A stretch of DNA of 64,000 nucleotides, taken from Acanthopleura granulata (Eukaryota > Mollusca > Polyplacophora > Chitonida > Chitonidae). The position numbers and the translations under genes are program-made. Position 1 is the stretch's first letter; every line of letters starts with the position of its first letter. The stretch is from positions 10,852,078 through 10,916,077 of the forward strand of contig JABBOT010000080.1 in NCBI GenBank assembly GCA_016165875.1, given 5' to 3'. The notes below the pieces were generated by a model that was not told the origin of the DNA, searched no databases, and was given only the letters and a program-made list of their open reading frames with translations. Of the stretch, positions 46,655 through 58,473 are shown in pieces.

Positions 46655-47720
46655 TATATAAGATTAAAGGAAGTACTTTTGTACAAAATAGGAATTACCC
46701 TGTAAAACTTATTGATGGAGGAAATGAAAAATCTTGCTCTATTGATCCACACGTTTTACTAACACCCGTTAGCCCTTCATCTGACTCCCACCCTATCACC
46801 TTTATATCTACATTTAAACCCAACAATGATAACGTATTTTATTCCCACTACTCAAATCAACCAAATTTTCTTACAGTCCAATGTAAGATTCCTTACTGCA
46901 TCTGAGGGAACAAAATTTCTTAAACCAAACAGACAAGCTAAGAACTTTTTTGAAACAACTATTAACCAACGCCAAATTCAGCTCGAACTCTGCAGAGAAT
47001 TTTTCTGTCAGCAAATGCCAAGATAAACGATGTAAATGTTGTAATCATGTGATAGTTGTGTAAAAATTTCAGTTCAGATAAACTTTCAAGGCGTTTACTG
47101 TAAATGCATCTATGAACTGTAATTCCAAGAATATTATTTACGTCTCAGTCTGTAATGGACGTCACAAATATTATATATGAGAAACTACAGATAGCACAAC
47201 AGAACCAGGGTCAATCGACAACAAATCAACACCCATTCTTTACCACATCTTAAAGTCAGTTAACACATTTGGACATGTACTCAAAATATTACGATTTAAT
47301 TCACAATATTATCCTTTTCTAAATTATTTACAAAATTATAATTGTACTTATAATATAAAACATGTTCATGTGGAACAGTACTTCATTCGGAAATTCAAGC
47401 CCGAACTAATCAGTTGGTTTTTATTTCGAGGGTATTATGCTTTTACTATTGTTTGTTATGCTTAATTAAGCTCTAATTGTATACAGACCTAAATCCCTGT
47501 AAGTTTATCTCTATGTTCAAATTTACCAGGCAACAACTAAGCGTTGCTAAACTACATGACTGTATGCATGTCTCACATGTATGTTCTTTGTAACTATTGA
47601 CTGTACCAATTTGAAAAGTCTCATAAGAGACGAAACCCGTTAAAGGTTTAAATACAAGCCTGATGTTATATTACACACCCTACTTCATCGTACACTTTAC
47701 TGGCTTTACCCAGTAAGTCA
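46655..47720 (+). mobile_element. Truncated, decayed Penelope-like retroelement (3' end of RT plus GIY-YIG endonuclease)
   Basis: The translation shows the order typical of Penelope-like elements after the reverse-transcriptase core: the 'NYPVKLID' to 'ITFISTFKPNND' stretch (about 46690-46830), the linker Cys motif CQDKRCKCCNH (47016-47048), then the GIY-YIG block CNSKNIIYVSVCNG...HKYYI followed by ET (47138-47190), and finally VEQYFIRKFKPELI (47370-47411), the usual end of the domain. Damage: Gly of the YIG-E motif is a TGA (47178), the second Cys of CxxC is Arg, and a frameshift and several stops separate the parts. The reverse-transcriptase catalytic core is absent, so this is a 5'-truncated dead insertion, as is common for retroelements. 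GIY-YIG in active elements nicks the target DNA. Boundaries are approximate. Confidence 0.72.
47611..47640 (+). ncRNA. Hammerhead-like hairpin in the Penelope-like element 3' region
   Basis: 'gtctcataagagac' forms a 5-bp stem with an ATAA loop and is followed directly by GAAAC, as in stem II plus GAAA of hammerhead ribozymes. The conserved CUGAUGA that should precede the stem is degenerate here (ttgaaaa). Hammerhead motifs are known from Penelope-like elements, so this is probably a decayed one; self-cleavage is not expected. Confidence 0.35.
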
Positions 47721-47881
47721 TTCTCCTGGATGTACCAAACACAAGGGCTTCATTTGTTTTCTGTTATATATATGTATGTATATAGTATAAAAGACTCAGC
47801 ACCATAAGCAACGCCTGGGAATTTATGTCGAAGGTAGGAAAGTGAAAAAGGGGAACACTTGCAGAAACACCTGGCTACAAG

Positions 47882-48034
47882 TTAAACTGACATACACAAT
47901 TTTACCGCTCGGCTGAAAATGCATGCAAGGGGATCCGGGATACTGTTTACATAAATATCGTGATTCTCTACTATCTCTACTGTTGCTAAAATCGTCGCCA
48001 CCGACAATCTCTCCAGTCCAACCCATGCTTCGGT
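47882..48034 (-). CDS. Candidate exon of an unidentified minus-strand gene
   Basis: Behind a good acceptor ('ccattatttttcag') the minus strand is open for 50 codons in phase 0 up to a TAA, reading TEAWVGLERLSVATILATVE at its start and including a YVNSIPDP stretch. It has the look of a folded protein segment, but I do not recognise a family and found no partner exon. A second frame in the same place is also open, so this may be chance. Confidence 0.25.
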   Translation of the reverse strand, partial: TEAWVGLERLSVATILATVEIVENHDIYVNSIPDPLACIFSRAVKLCMSV

Positions 48035-48329
48035 CTGAAAAATAATGGAAATTGAACGTTGATTTAAAAGCTGGCCATAATTTTAAAGTAGGAGAGAGAA
48101 ATGCGGTCCGACTGAATAGAAAGTCGACGCCAGGAGAATTAACTTAACTTAATTCAGGGACCTTTTTTTTTATTAATCTCCAAATGACTTTTAATGGCCA
48201 TCGCTGTTCTTAAGCGTCAGTTTCGTTGACCAATGAGCTAACTTGTTCGCATCCACTTTGTCACGCATGCTCCGCTGTTCTCCTGCGCACAGATGCGTCA
48301 CCAGAGACAAAGGTCTTCGTTACAGCCGA

Positions 48330-48680
48330 CATGCGGTCTAGTGGTTAGAGCGCCCGCCTCCAGATTCAAGCCCAGTTCGGGTCATACCAAGGACTTTAAA
48401 AATGGTCCTTGTTGCTGCTTCGCGTGGCTCTCAGCATTGAGAGGTTTGGGCAAGGAAACAGGACTGGTCGGTTCTGTGTCAGTATAGTTCGAGTGGGTTG
48501 GGTGTCATGTTTGGTGTCATCGGGCATGATGTGCCAGTGACGGCAGCGCTTTGGCGGCAAGGACTCGTCCTTCCACAAGAAGATACACTATATGGACATC
48601 CCAGAAGAAGGACTCCTCGTCGTCATATGTCTGAAGCATTAAACCCCAAGCACACACTCACTCCAGTTCATCCCATCGGA
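48330..48680 (+). mobile_element. tRNA-derived SINE of a second type ('cattaaaccccaagcac' tail)
   Basis: Head 'atgcggtctagtggttagag' with 'cgcccgcctc', internal 'gattcaagcccagttc' (B-box region), body 'ttgttgctgcttcgcgtggc' and 'ctcagcattgagaggtttgg', end 'ctgaagcattaaaccccaag' and 'cacacactcactcc'. The body differs entirely from the other SINEs here. The tail is of a kind common in molluscan SINEs. Confidence 0.78.
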
Positions 48681-48734
48681 TCGAGATAAGGGGTGACGAG
48701 AATTTTCTCATAGGAGAAGAGGGGTTAGGGTGCT

Positions 48735-48930
48735 AGAGCAGCGTAAAGGTGCCAGAGTGGTCGCTGTAAGCCCAGATCAGGCTGACTTCTTCTCCAGTCG
48801 TACGTGGGAAGGTCCGCCAGCAACATCGGGATGGTCAAGGGTTACCCCTGGGCCCTGCCCGTGGCCCTATCACCATAATGCTGGCTGACCTCGTATAGGT
48901 AAATATGGCGAAGCGAATAAAATAAATAAA
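48735..48930 (+). mobile_element. SINE, head degenerate
   Basis: 'cgtacgtgggaaggtccgcc', 'accataatgctggctgacct', 'cgtataggtaaatatgg' and (AAATA)n. Part of the tail block is missing. Confidence 0.82.
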
Positions 48931-49099
48931 TAAGCTAATATAATCTTGAAGTGCACGTCGGTGTGGGTTCAATCCCAGATTACTCCACGTTCATTATTCG
49001 CAGAGGCCTCAGTGACAATGTGATAAATATAGAAGACGTTTCTAGGGAATCAGCTGAATAAAGATGTAAAAGATGTGTAATCATATATTCCTCCAGGAA

Positions 49100-49310
49100 C
49101 CTTCAATGGCCGAGACAGTTAAATCGCTCGGTCACTGTGATTTTTCTCTTGAGCCTTTAGACAATGATGTTACGACTTCAGATCCAGCCCTCGGAGCGTT
49201 GTCTGCGGCTCTAAGTCAGACCTAATGCAAGGTTTCATCTGTTCAAGAAACTAACAGCGTGTACGTGAAAAACTCCTGAGTGCGGCGTTAAGCATCAATG
49301 AAATAAATAT
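49100..49310 (+). mobile_element. SINE-like element with divergent body
   Basis: 'atggccgagacagttaaatc' (tRNA-like), 'cgacttcagatccagccctc', then 'ctcctgagtgcggcgttaag' with 'catcaatgaaataaata'. It shares only the tail type with the main family. Confidence 0.6.
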
Positions 49311-49631
49311 ACTCCGACATAAAAAATGTCTGAACATTTGAAGGATGAATGCTTTTGTTTCCAAGTGAGTTAAAGATCAGTGACATTGGAATTCGGTTTG
49401 TTTCAGATATTAAAGGAATAGACCAGTAACAAATATTAAGTTCTACAGGGCTATGTGCCCCGGAAGTGTGAATGTTTACTGAATAATCCAGCTCTTTTCG
49501 TATCATTAATTATCATTTATTTTCTTCATAATAATTTTCGTCAGAATTTTTACGATATATTACCATTAAATTGGTACGAGTGTCTCCCCGAAAAACCGGT
49601 ATAATATCAAAACGGTTTGTACAGTAACTCA
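49311..49631. other. Intergenic, no gene recognised
   Basis: AT-rich. A 72-codon minus ORF at 49288-49506 has no recognisable features. Confidence 0.3.
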
Positions 49632-49938
49632 CAGTATACAACTCTATAAACCATCCACCCCACCACGCTATAAACCACCCACTGCACCACTCTATAAACC
49701 ACGCATTGCACCAGTCAATCTACCACTGATTGCATTACTCACTATCCCACTCACTATACCACTCATTCTACCGCTCTATAAACCACTCACTGTACCACTC
49801 CATAAACCACGCACTGTACCATTCAGTATGCCACTAATTGCGCTGCTTTCTAGTGCCATTCCATTTACAGTACCACTCACTGTGTGTCAATGTATAAACC
49901 AATCTCTGTACCATTCAATCTACCACCTACTGTCACCG
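49632..49938. repeat. Degenerate minisatellite of CACT-nnACC units
   Basis: Units such as 'ctctataaaccactcactgt' and 'accactccataaaccacgca' recur more than ten times with a base step of about 12-13 bp and higher-order steps of about 25 bp. The copies are strongly diverged. No coding role. Confidence 0.75.
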
Positions 49939-50040
49939 CGTTTTACATAACACCGTTATAATTTCACAAGACTAAAAAACAACATACCCGAACACCACCA
50001 TGCCATTTCATTTTGCACAACCCTGTTATCATTTCACAAT

Positions 50041-50260
50041 TCACCCGAAGACTGTCGTGTCATGTGTCTCCAGACCGTAACAATGGCAGCTGATCATAAC
50101 ACACAAATTTACCGTCATGTGGTATGGAGCCATGTGTTTCCATACCGTTACAAATGCAGCAAACACACAGTATGCTAATTCACCTTGAGGTGGTACGGTG
50201 TCGTGTGTTTCCATGCCGTAACAAATGCAGCAAACACACACCATTCATTTGAAGGTGTTA
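50041..50260. repeat. 70-bp tandem repeat, about three copies
   Basis: 'catgtgtctcc' at 50061, 'catgtgtttcc' at 50131 and 'cgtgtgtttcc' at 50202 mark a 70-71 bp period; 'acaaatgcagcaaacacaca' ends the last two units. An ORF on the minus strand follows the repeat and is not taken as coding. Confidence 0.85.
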
Positions 50261-50574
50261 ATATTGGGACTACCTTCTCAGAACTGGCAGTGATAAAGCC
50301 ATTCTTCCCATTTGTAGGTGGCGATTGTACATAAGTTGCGTGGGTTAAACCATAACTTATTAATATCTTCTAGTTTCTTTGTTAAATAAGTTTCTAAATA
50401 CATTCAATGCATACATGTAAACTTAAGAACTTTCCAGCAAGAATCCCAGTAGCCGGGCTGTATATAAACCACAGGCAATTCGAGGGGGGGGGGAGAAATG
50501 CAGGAAATACTCTCCCATTCGTCGACAAAAATATAATTTCCAACCTTTCATTTCTTCTCGTTCTCTTCCCTCAG

Positions 50575-50763
50575 TCACCGGTTCATCCAGGTGTTCAGGC
50601 ACAACTCCTCGCCTTTGCGGTTCACCTGTGGAACAGCAGGGAGTTCCACACCATGGTCATCTATCAAAATGCGAACCGGCTGAACCCCTCCAGCTCCAAT
50701 GGCCCGGGGCCGTTCGCTAAAGAACCTTCCAGGCTCATTTTCTTGCCTGAAATAGCGAGATGA
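50575..50763 (+). CDS. Candidate last exon of an unidentified plus-strand gene
   Basis: A long pyrimidine tract and AG ('ttctcgttctcttccctcag', 50555-50574) precede 62 open codons and a TGA. The segment is GC-richer than its surroundings and reads SPVHPGVQAQLLAFAVHLWN at its start and SRLIFLPEIAR at its end. The minus strand of the same piece is also open, so composition alone does not settle it. No partner exon and no known family recognised. Confidence 0.33.
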   Translation, partial: SPVHPGVQAQLLAFAVHLWNSREFHTMVIYQNANRLNPSSSNGPGPFAKEPSRLIFLPEIAR

Positions 50764-51530
50764 CTGTAAGGATTTGGGAACAGTTTTCCGTGAAATGTGA
50801 ACACATCTGGGAGGGATCCCTTCACGGATTGGACAGGCAGATTGCTTAACAGGGTCCGTTTTTCAGGGAGGGGAGGTTAGACAACATGGCCACACACCAC
50901 GATTAATTTCCCATTTACTTCCATGTTATCGTTTTCCCCACAGTACCGTCCGTAAATCTGCAAGCCCTAAAGCCTCCGCCGTGTCCTTATCCCCTAAGAA
51001 AACTCCAGTCAAATTCCTGATAGGGCATGACCGATGAAACTTTTCGCAAATTTGACAAACAGCTGACAAGGGTCAAACTCAACCAGTTAGAGGTCAATGA
51101 ACTATGATGTATCACTACTTTTGCCTTGTGTGCATCCGCCTCCATTTCCTGAAAAACACACAAATTTATACCTGGAATGAAACTTTGAAGCCTATCCTAC
51201 AAAATGATACCACCGGACAAGCAGAAAAAATGAAAAAGGGCAGCCCAGGGGAGCAAAAGAAAATATCTCTAAAAATAGAAAGGAACTAGCTTCGTCATTC
51301 ACGGCCCCTAAGCATTAATTGTGGTGTGTAGCTATACGTCATTCTTCCGCACCTTCTGAATTTTTAAATCTTGTTCCATTGTGTTCCGTTTGTTAGTCTC
51401 TCTCTCCAAGTGGGTGAGTCCAAAAACCGTACCCGACTAACGTCCTCGATGTCCTCTACAACCAGTTGGTCTTTGGTTGTGGACCTCCCGGGAAAGGTCG
51501 CTCGCATGGAGTGATTTGGGGAGTTCGAAC

Positions 51531-51794
51531 TCACTCGTAAATCCTTCGGGTCTGACAACTACATGAGCGCCCTGAATAGTATTCCGTGGAGGACAATATT
51601 TGCAGTTCCACGGAGTCAGTTGTGCGGACACAAAACATGAGGGCATCCACAGTCTGCGTTTCTTGTGGGCATTCCTCCGTCGCTGACATTGGCACCGTTT
51701 TACAACTTTTCCACCATCTTGTGGCAGACTTTATGTAACATGGCTTTTGGTCAATTTCCTCCGTCCGCAGTCGCAGAATGTCATGCCATGTCAT
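51531..51794 (-). other. Cys-containing open frame of unknown meaning
   Basis: An 87-codon minus-strand frame, richer in GC than the flanks, with six cysteines and the end YYSGRSCSCQTRRIYE. A second minus frame (51437-51646) continues in the same region, which would suit a decayed coding sequence with a frameshift. Not identified. Confidence 0.2.
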
Positions 51795-51969
51795 CCCATC
51801 TATACTATCGCACCATTATCGTCTTGTTTTGATAGTATTCGAAAGTAGGGGTTGTGATTGTGACGTCAACAAATACTTTCACGTTATTGCCAAGGATTCG
51901 TTCGCGCTTAATACAGCACCGCCAAAAATATTGATATTCTACTTCTTGCAATATATTTGTAAAAAATGA

Positions 51970-52766
51970 CATTTTTACACAGCAGTTGAAATCCATATAC
52001 TTAAGTGTGATATAAGAATAATTACCAACTTTTGTAACGTTAACGAAATTTTGCGCGGTGAAAGATGCTTTTTTGTTGGCGCATATTTGCCAGAGAATAA
52101 CGTCTCGACTTTATGTAACGGTAGAAATTCGGGAAAGGTCGATAACAATCGGAAAACCCCAACATGATCACATGATCATATGAACGTTGAGCGTAACAAT
52201 GTGGCAAAAACTACTGTGAGTCAGAAGAATCAGAACTAGTCTTCATGGATTAGACAGGTTTCATACATATCGTGTCTGCAAATATTATTAGTTATATTGT
52301 CACTGAGCGAAAGGATACACTCTGGGACCTACTGCGGTCTGCCAAATACCCACACACTCTCAGGAAGTGTGGGATCGCAAGTTTTGTACGCCTGTGTTTT
52401 TACACCAAGGGCATAAATAAATATCTTGCTTCCACACCATTTTTAAATACCGATCTGAATTTTATACAGGTGCTTTTTAAATGTGGTTAAATATTCCAAG
52501 TCAGTCGATATCACGATGACATTGAGGGGGTAAATATCATAAAAACAAAAAAAATTACGGTGAATGATGTGTATTATAGATTTCAAAGGAACTACTTCAC
52601 TATATATTTTCTTGACGTGTTTATGATATTCTTTTACAATTCTTTGATATTTATCGACCAGATTATGGCCGTATGTCAGCAGTATGTCAGTGATAAAGTA
52701 CCTGTGTCCATGATGAAGCCTGTGATGCCCGGAGCAACGCCACACATAACAGGCTTGTTTTAGAGA
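51970..52766. other. Intergenic, no gene recognised
   Basis: AT-rich. ORFs of 60-100 codons on both strands (for example 52443-52745 on minus) show no family features. Confidence 0.3.
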
Positions 52767-52960
52767 ATGGGACCATCGTGGTCGAGTAGTTAGTGCGCTA
52801 GCGCACAGGATTGACTCGGTGAGCCTCTCACCAATGCGTCGCTCAGGCCTTGGTCAGGCTGGCTTTTTCTCCGGTCGCACGTGAGAAAGTCTGCCAGCAG
52901 CTTGAGAATGATCGTGGTTTTCCACCGGGCTCTGTCTGTTTTCCTTCCACCAAAGGGAAT
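52767..52960 (+). mobile_element. Degenerate tRNA-derived SINE
   Basis: Head 'catcgtggtcgagtagttag' and 'tgcgctagcgcacagg', body 'cgcacgtgagaaagtctgcc', 'tgatcgtggttttccaccgg'. The tail block is lost. Confidence 0.75.
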
Positions 52961-55900
52961 GGACACCAAGAGGTGCGTTTCGGTTTACACACTTTAACTT
53001 AGAACCAAGTTGAAAATTGGCAGAATGTTGTACGATTGTCTCCCTTGAATTGCAATAAACATAACTAACAACACGTTTCCATCTCGACTCCAATCATTCA
53101 CCCCATCAGACAACGCGTGTGTAGAGACGTCAATACCGGGACCTACTTTGAGTTCGAGCAGAGCAAGGTTCGAGTGAGTAATGTGTTAAGCCGCTATGTT
53201 TACATTGTACTGGCAGCACACACGTTTAGTGAGCGAGCCTGTGAAATAACAACGGTGTATGTCAATCGTGCTGTAGAGAGGGACACACCTGCCCCTAACC
53301 TGACTTTGTAACTACTGGACACGACATGAACGCCAATTGACAGACACCTGCGTGAAAAATGGAGGGGAACAGCATTCCTGAGAACATATTTGTAAGTACT
53401 CTTCTTTCTGATTCTGTCCACTACTACGAAAATTCCGGAAAAGAAAACTTTCAAACTCCATCCATTAACTGAACGAACTTGCTATCAACGCTAAAAGCTA
53501 TGATGCTATCATAATGTATAAGGTCCTTGGAACAGAGTTTTGATCTATGAACATTGCACTTCTCGACAATTTTTTTAGTATTTCTACAGATTTCTGGAAA
53601 ATATGCATAAAGGGGGGATCAATCGCAAAATTCTGTGAAAAAATCACCTATCGATGTCCCTATTCATTGATTCACATCAAAATATATAGATTAACAGTTG
53701 AATTAGAAATTGTCAAGTTTATAGCTGCCTATCCAACTTGGGCTCACGTAACCGATGTTGCAGTGTCTAAAAAGTACGTACATGCAAATGATTTGTGAAG
53801 ATAACTCGCCAATGTTGTAATTATCTGTCATTTATTATTTATATTTTGTTGTCCAACAACTCATCCGAAAACGTCTGGCACGGATTTTGAACTTGTACTT
53901 AAATGGTTTGTGTAGGTATTGCAAGCGGCTGTCTATATATACTGCATGGAAATTTTGTGGTTTCAAATCCGGTAAGTGACATGTTGATATAAGCTATAAC
54001 ACACTGTGTTATATACCCACATGAATGTTTGTCACCGCATATTTACCTCATTGTGTATAGCAAAACCTATACAAGGCAGTACAAAAACGCGGAGTATTGA
54101 ATGCTTTGTCCATTTCAACAATCAGACAAGGCGTTATAACGTTGGCGTAAGTCAACTCCTTTCCAAACGGTCAGAACAAACATCCACTGACAGATTTATA
54201 TCCCACGCGAATAAAATTGCTTAACGTTATTTATTTAGTTGACCAATACAAGTCAGGTCGTGTGGTTTGTAATGACATCAGTAGCTTTGTCTGCAAACGT
54301 TCATACTGTAGTGCATGAGCACTGGCAGACGTGTTTCTAACACGTCGCCTACGTCATCTGGAAAGGTGTTGAAAATGTTGTCGCAAACTAAAGCCTCCTA
54401 GGGTTATTGGTCAGGGCGTGATAACATCAGGGTGAGCACAACCTCAGACTATGAACTAACCTACGTGTCAGCTATGCATCCATTCTTTTTTACCAGCAAG
54501 TCATTTGACAGCTTTGATCATCTTTTGGGGATGTTTCCCTCGAAATAATATGGAAATAATATAGTGTTTGAAAATCTGGCATCGCGCGTGTGTCAAGTGT
54601 ATATGTGAGTCACTTTCTAAATGTTCTGCGCATGTCATGTCAAATGTGCTGTCAACATGGAGCAAAACCACAATGTCCCCTTTACAGCGGCACCACCTTA
54701 TGTGTGGTCACCCTAAGCAAACTTAGACGACTAGGTCATCGCTTGCATAGCAATAAAGATCCTGCTACTGGACTCTATGACTCCCCAATGTCTGTGTTGA
54801 TTGTGTTATTTGTAAGTGTGATGATAACACAGTGTTGTTGTCATGTAATATTTTGCAATTGACATCACTGCTTTTTATACCTTATTCTGTTAAAGCCATT
54901 GCCGTAAGGGGTATGGTACCTTGAGTATGGCATTCGTGAGAATATTAAGTTCAAACTTCTCCAGTTTTATTTTCATCAGTTTGAAATAAAGGAGTAGAAA
55001 AAGCGTCACCCATTGTTACTAAATTTGTTGAATTTGTCCTTGACCTATTTATCAAATGGTCTGCAATGAGTCCACGTCTGAGCTTATAGCAAAACATTGC
55101 AAGCCAAGAAATGAGTTTATCAAATCCTTCACTCTATAGCCACACAGACTGTTTCCTGGATTGATTTTCGCTTGAAACTCAATACTGACACCAATTTTAA
55201 CTCTCTAGTGTTCTTATCCAGACAATAGGGTTGAAATAATCATGAATGCTCTAAGCTATATTTAATAATACAACAAATAATGTCGCCATTAAAAGTGCAG
55301 ATTTGTCTCTTTTTGAGTACCTCAATTATTCTCTACACACTTTACCTCTTTGCATACAGATAAGCAGCTATGTGAATGGACCTCAGTTGTTTTTCTGTAT
55401 ATAAGTAGGCGCAGACATATTTACGTGAATATATATGTACAACTGTATGACACGTGGTTTCCATTCAGTGTGGAATGGTGTGTAATTGGCTACATATTTA
55501 CATCACCTGTTGGTTTTGGGAGGTCGCACGCCGTTGATATGGAAACCAAAGGACGTTTAGTGTTGCCGAATACAAAACTGCATGCTTAAAACATTTGATT
55601 CAGTAAAGTATATAGGTGGGGTTCCGTAATCCGCCTGCAAAAAGGTTCGAGACTTTATATTTTTTCGTAAAATGGACTAGAAAGGAGAGTTTTTGCGATA
55701 TTCCACACCTTTTCAGCCTAACTCGCCCAATGGTTAACACGTAAGATGTGCACTTCTGAATCGTGTGTTAGTACAAAGCTCTTGCCATGCAGTTGCCCTT
55801 TAATATTATCATCCACTCATGTATGTTTTCTTGTCGGAAACTCACTTGCTCAGTCGTGTACACAGTATATCCTTTCTACGTCTTGTAGCAACAGCTGCAG

Positions 55901-57339
55901 CAAAGCTGCGCAAGTGGTTTTCAGCCCCAAATCGCGCGGTGATGCACCCCGTCTGTTTACACATCATCTCCGTCATGGGTAAAGATCAACCGCCATTGAA
56001 ATATCACCCTCTCTGTTTATTGTCAAACACCGCCAACAAACACTTGTAAGGCCAATTACTGTTTTGAACAAATACTGTGTTCTATATATTCATGCACGTC
56101 TGGGTTTAGCTGGAATTATTTGCAGTCATTCAGTCTGGCATGATGTCTTTATTAACCTAGATTATATAACCGCATGCTATTAGCAATTTACTGAGGGATG
56201 CGTTTTGACATTGCCCACAGAGAAACTTTTAAATCCCATGTTTTATTGTACGGTAATAAATGTCTTCTGGTATTGTGAACCTTGGATTACAAAGTATGTA
56301 TCTTAGCCACCAAAAGCCATGTAAAGAAATAATAAGATTTTCATGCATTTGTGCATTTGATATTAACCATGGATACTGTATTCTATTGGACTGCTCTCTA
56401 AACTATAAAGTAGTAGTTTAATTCAGTTTCATTTCTAAGTCTTTTTAAAATTTTGATGGTCGATCCAGTAAACACGCACAAGAACAAACCTTGACTTTAA
56501 TATTACAGTAGAAACCTTCCAAAGGTGAAAAGTTATTCAAATAATGATACTATTAAAGCGAACGTAAACTGTGCCACCATATATGCCTAGAACAAAGAAG
56601 ATACTGGTGTCACAGAGAATATTTTTAAAAATTCAATAAAGTTTGAACAGGCAAGAAGATTTATATCAACATTATTACAGCTTCCTGTCCAACACGCAAG
56701 CAATGTAACACAATAGCCATCCTCAGTTCCACATAAATGTATGACTGTTCAATTGGACTACAGTCCTTTAATTTTAACACTTTAAATAACCATAGATTCC
56801 GATTTATGGCACCGATTTCTGTTTGTTCATCATAAGAAACCCACTAACAGTCTAGAGCTCATACGTGATGTGATGTCACAAACAAAGCATCACGTGAAGG
56901 TTTCCATTCCATCGTCTCGGCTTTCAAAACGTTATAGATTTTTTTAAAATATTTTATCCATTATATTTCTGGCTTAGTCCTTTTCTTTTTACGTATATTA
57001 AGTTGCATTCTTTTATGTTCCATTTAAAGCACTAGAATCAATGCAATTTTGAACAACAAGTGCGTACGTCATTTTCACTTTTGTTTTGATTTACGCCCTA
57101 AGTATACAGTCCATGCAAAGATACCACCCATGGTCCCGAAAACATTCTTTTGGAATCCAGAAAGAAAATCGACACCGTTACATTCTGTATCCAATCGTTT
57201 TGGTAGAACTACAGTTATTTATCTATTTGGCGGTAACTCCATACTTACGAAATTTCACTTGTAAAAGTGGCAGTCAATCTTTTGGAAGGGTCAACGACAC
57301 ACGGACCAGCGGGAAAACTACCGACGAACTTTTCCACAA
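52961..57339. other. About 4.4 kb with no recognised gene or repeat
   Basis: ORFs here are at most 90 codons and have no recognisable motif, signal peptide or membrane pattern that I would trust. No tandem repeat or SINE stood out. A gene's introns or simple intergenic DNA are both possible. Confidence 0.35.
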
Positions 57340-57354
57340 ATGACGTAAGCACAC

Positions 57355-57415
57355 CTTAATGGTGAAAGACAATTGGTCTACAACGAACGTTAGACTGCGC
57401 GAACGGCCACAGGGG
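57355..57415 (-). repeat. Short dispersed repeat, related to 62440-62505
   Basis: 'tggtctacaacgaacgttag' and 'actgcgcgaacggccac' correspond to 'tgggcttcaacgaacgatgg' and 'acagcgcaaatggtcac' at about 62467. Followed in both places by a tRNA-like part with a possible reverse B box ('ctggtttgagcc' here, 'ccggtttcgaacc' there). Probably a divergent SINE family, minus strand. Confidence 0.45.
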
Positions 57416-57774
57416 TGTTTTGAGCATTGGCCCTAAGCCCTACGATAGGTACAGCGAGTGAATCTACAAATTCCAAGACCACACCCAAGGTCTGGTTTGA
57501 GCCGGCGCTTCGTGATTGCAAGGCAAATACCTTAACAACAGCCCGCATATACGCCAAACACATACATGGATATAACACCCATAAAACACTGTTTTTAAAG
57601 AAAAAAAGTGTTCTGTTACGCAGCAATGAAAATCATGAACATCAAATGTTCAACGTCATATAATTGCCAAACTGAATGCAGAGCATAGAATTCGCAAATA
57701 TATGATATACGAGCAATTGTCATTTTTTTTTTCAGTTTGCTGTTTTATCGAACAGTTCATGTAAATCTTTTAAC

Positions 57775-58055
57775 AGCAGCAACTCACACGCCTTCTATCG
57801 CCATGGCTTAGGCAGTGTTACTTTTGAAAAAGTCAGTTATGTTAATTCTAAATTATCAGACGCCACTGACCTGGAAATACTCTAAATTCTATGTTGTCAT
57901 CACATTTAATAAACAGTAACATGAAAACATGTAAAGGGACCAGGCTTCGGTGATGCGGTTCACCTGCAGAACCCTGGTTTCTGCAGGCATACTCTATAAA
58001 ACACTGCAATACAGCCAGAGGAGCGATAACTGTGACAACTGGCCCATTGGTCATA
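57775..58055 (+). repeat. Unclassified dispersed repeat family 'R', copy 4
   Basis: 'atcgccatggcttaggcagt', 'tatgttgtcatcacatttaa', 'cagtaacatgaaaacatg', 'aagggaccagg' and, at its end, 'gataactgtgacaactggcc'. In the other copies the 'gtgataGTTGGC' landmark comes before the CATGGCTTAAGC one; here it comes after, so this copy is rearranged. Confidence 0.5.
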
Positions 58056-58104
58056 CCTAAGGTATGTGAATTTATTTGATTTATTTATAATCATTATTAT
58101 TTTT

Positions 58105-58175
58105 TTATTGGTGTTTTACGCCGTACTCAAGAATATTTCACTTGTACAACGACGGCCAGCATTATGACAGGAGCC
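58105..58175 (-). mobile_element. SINE tail fragment, minus strand
   Basis: 'attggtgttttacgccgtac', 'tcaagaatatttcacttgta', 'cgacggccagcattatgaca' is the reverse complement of the SINE 3' part. The tail side (58080-58105) is T-rich as expected. Confidence 0.85.
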
Positions 58176-58333
58176 TGAGTGAAGCCAGGGCCGTCCGCAA
58201 GTACCAAAACAAAACAGTATGCTATATTAACCCACTCGAGCCATGCGTACTACGTGACAAGTCACTCCGTCAGATATGTACGACCAGGTATCAAATCTCA
58301 TAGTGTTGTCTTGTTTTTTTTAATTCAACTCAC

Positions 58334-58473
58334 ACATATATACTTCCAGCTATACGAATCATCTACCAGGGTAGTCCAACCTATACATTCTACCTCTGTT
58401 GTAGTCTCTCTTTTATATTGGATTAGTGACAGACTGGTGGGTTTCTCAATGGACACCCTTGGGCCATCTGACA
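58334..58473 (-). CDS. Candidate Ig-like exon of an unidentified minus-strand gene
   Basis: Behind the acceptor 'gatttaacatttgcttag', in phase 1 (the usual phase of Ig-domain exons), the minus strand reads SDGPRVSIEKPTSLSLIQYK, then TEVECIGW and DDSYSWKYIC before GTGAGT. The spacing of the EC and SWKY motifs recalls the C...W core of Ig-like domains. The match is weak, the proposed exon ends in phase 0 and no further exon was found. Confidence 0.22.

Noticed and set aside
48330..48365. Apparent tRNA gene ('gcggtctagtggttagagcg')
   Set aside because: It is followed by a SINE body and a 'cattaaacccc' tail and cannot form a full cloverleaf with an acceptor stem.
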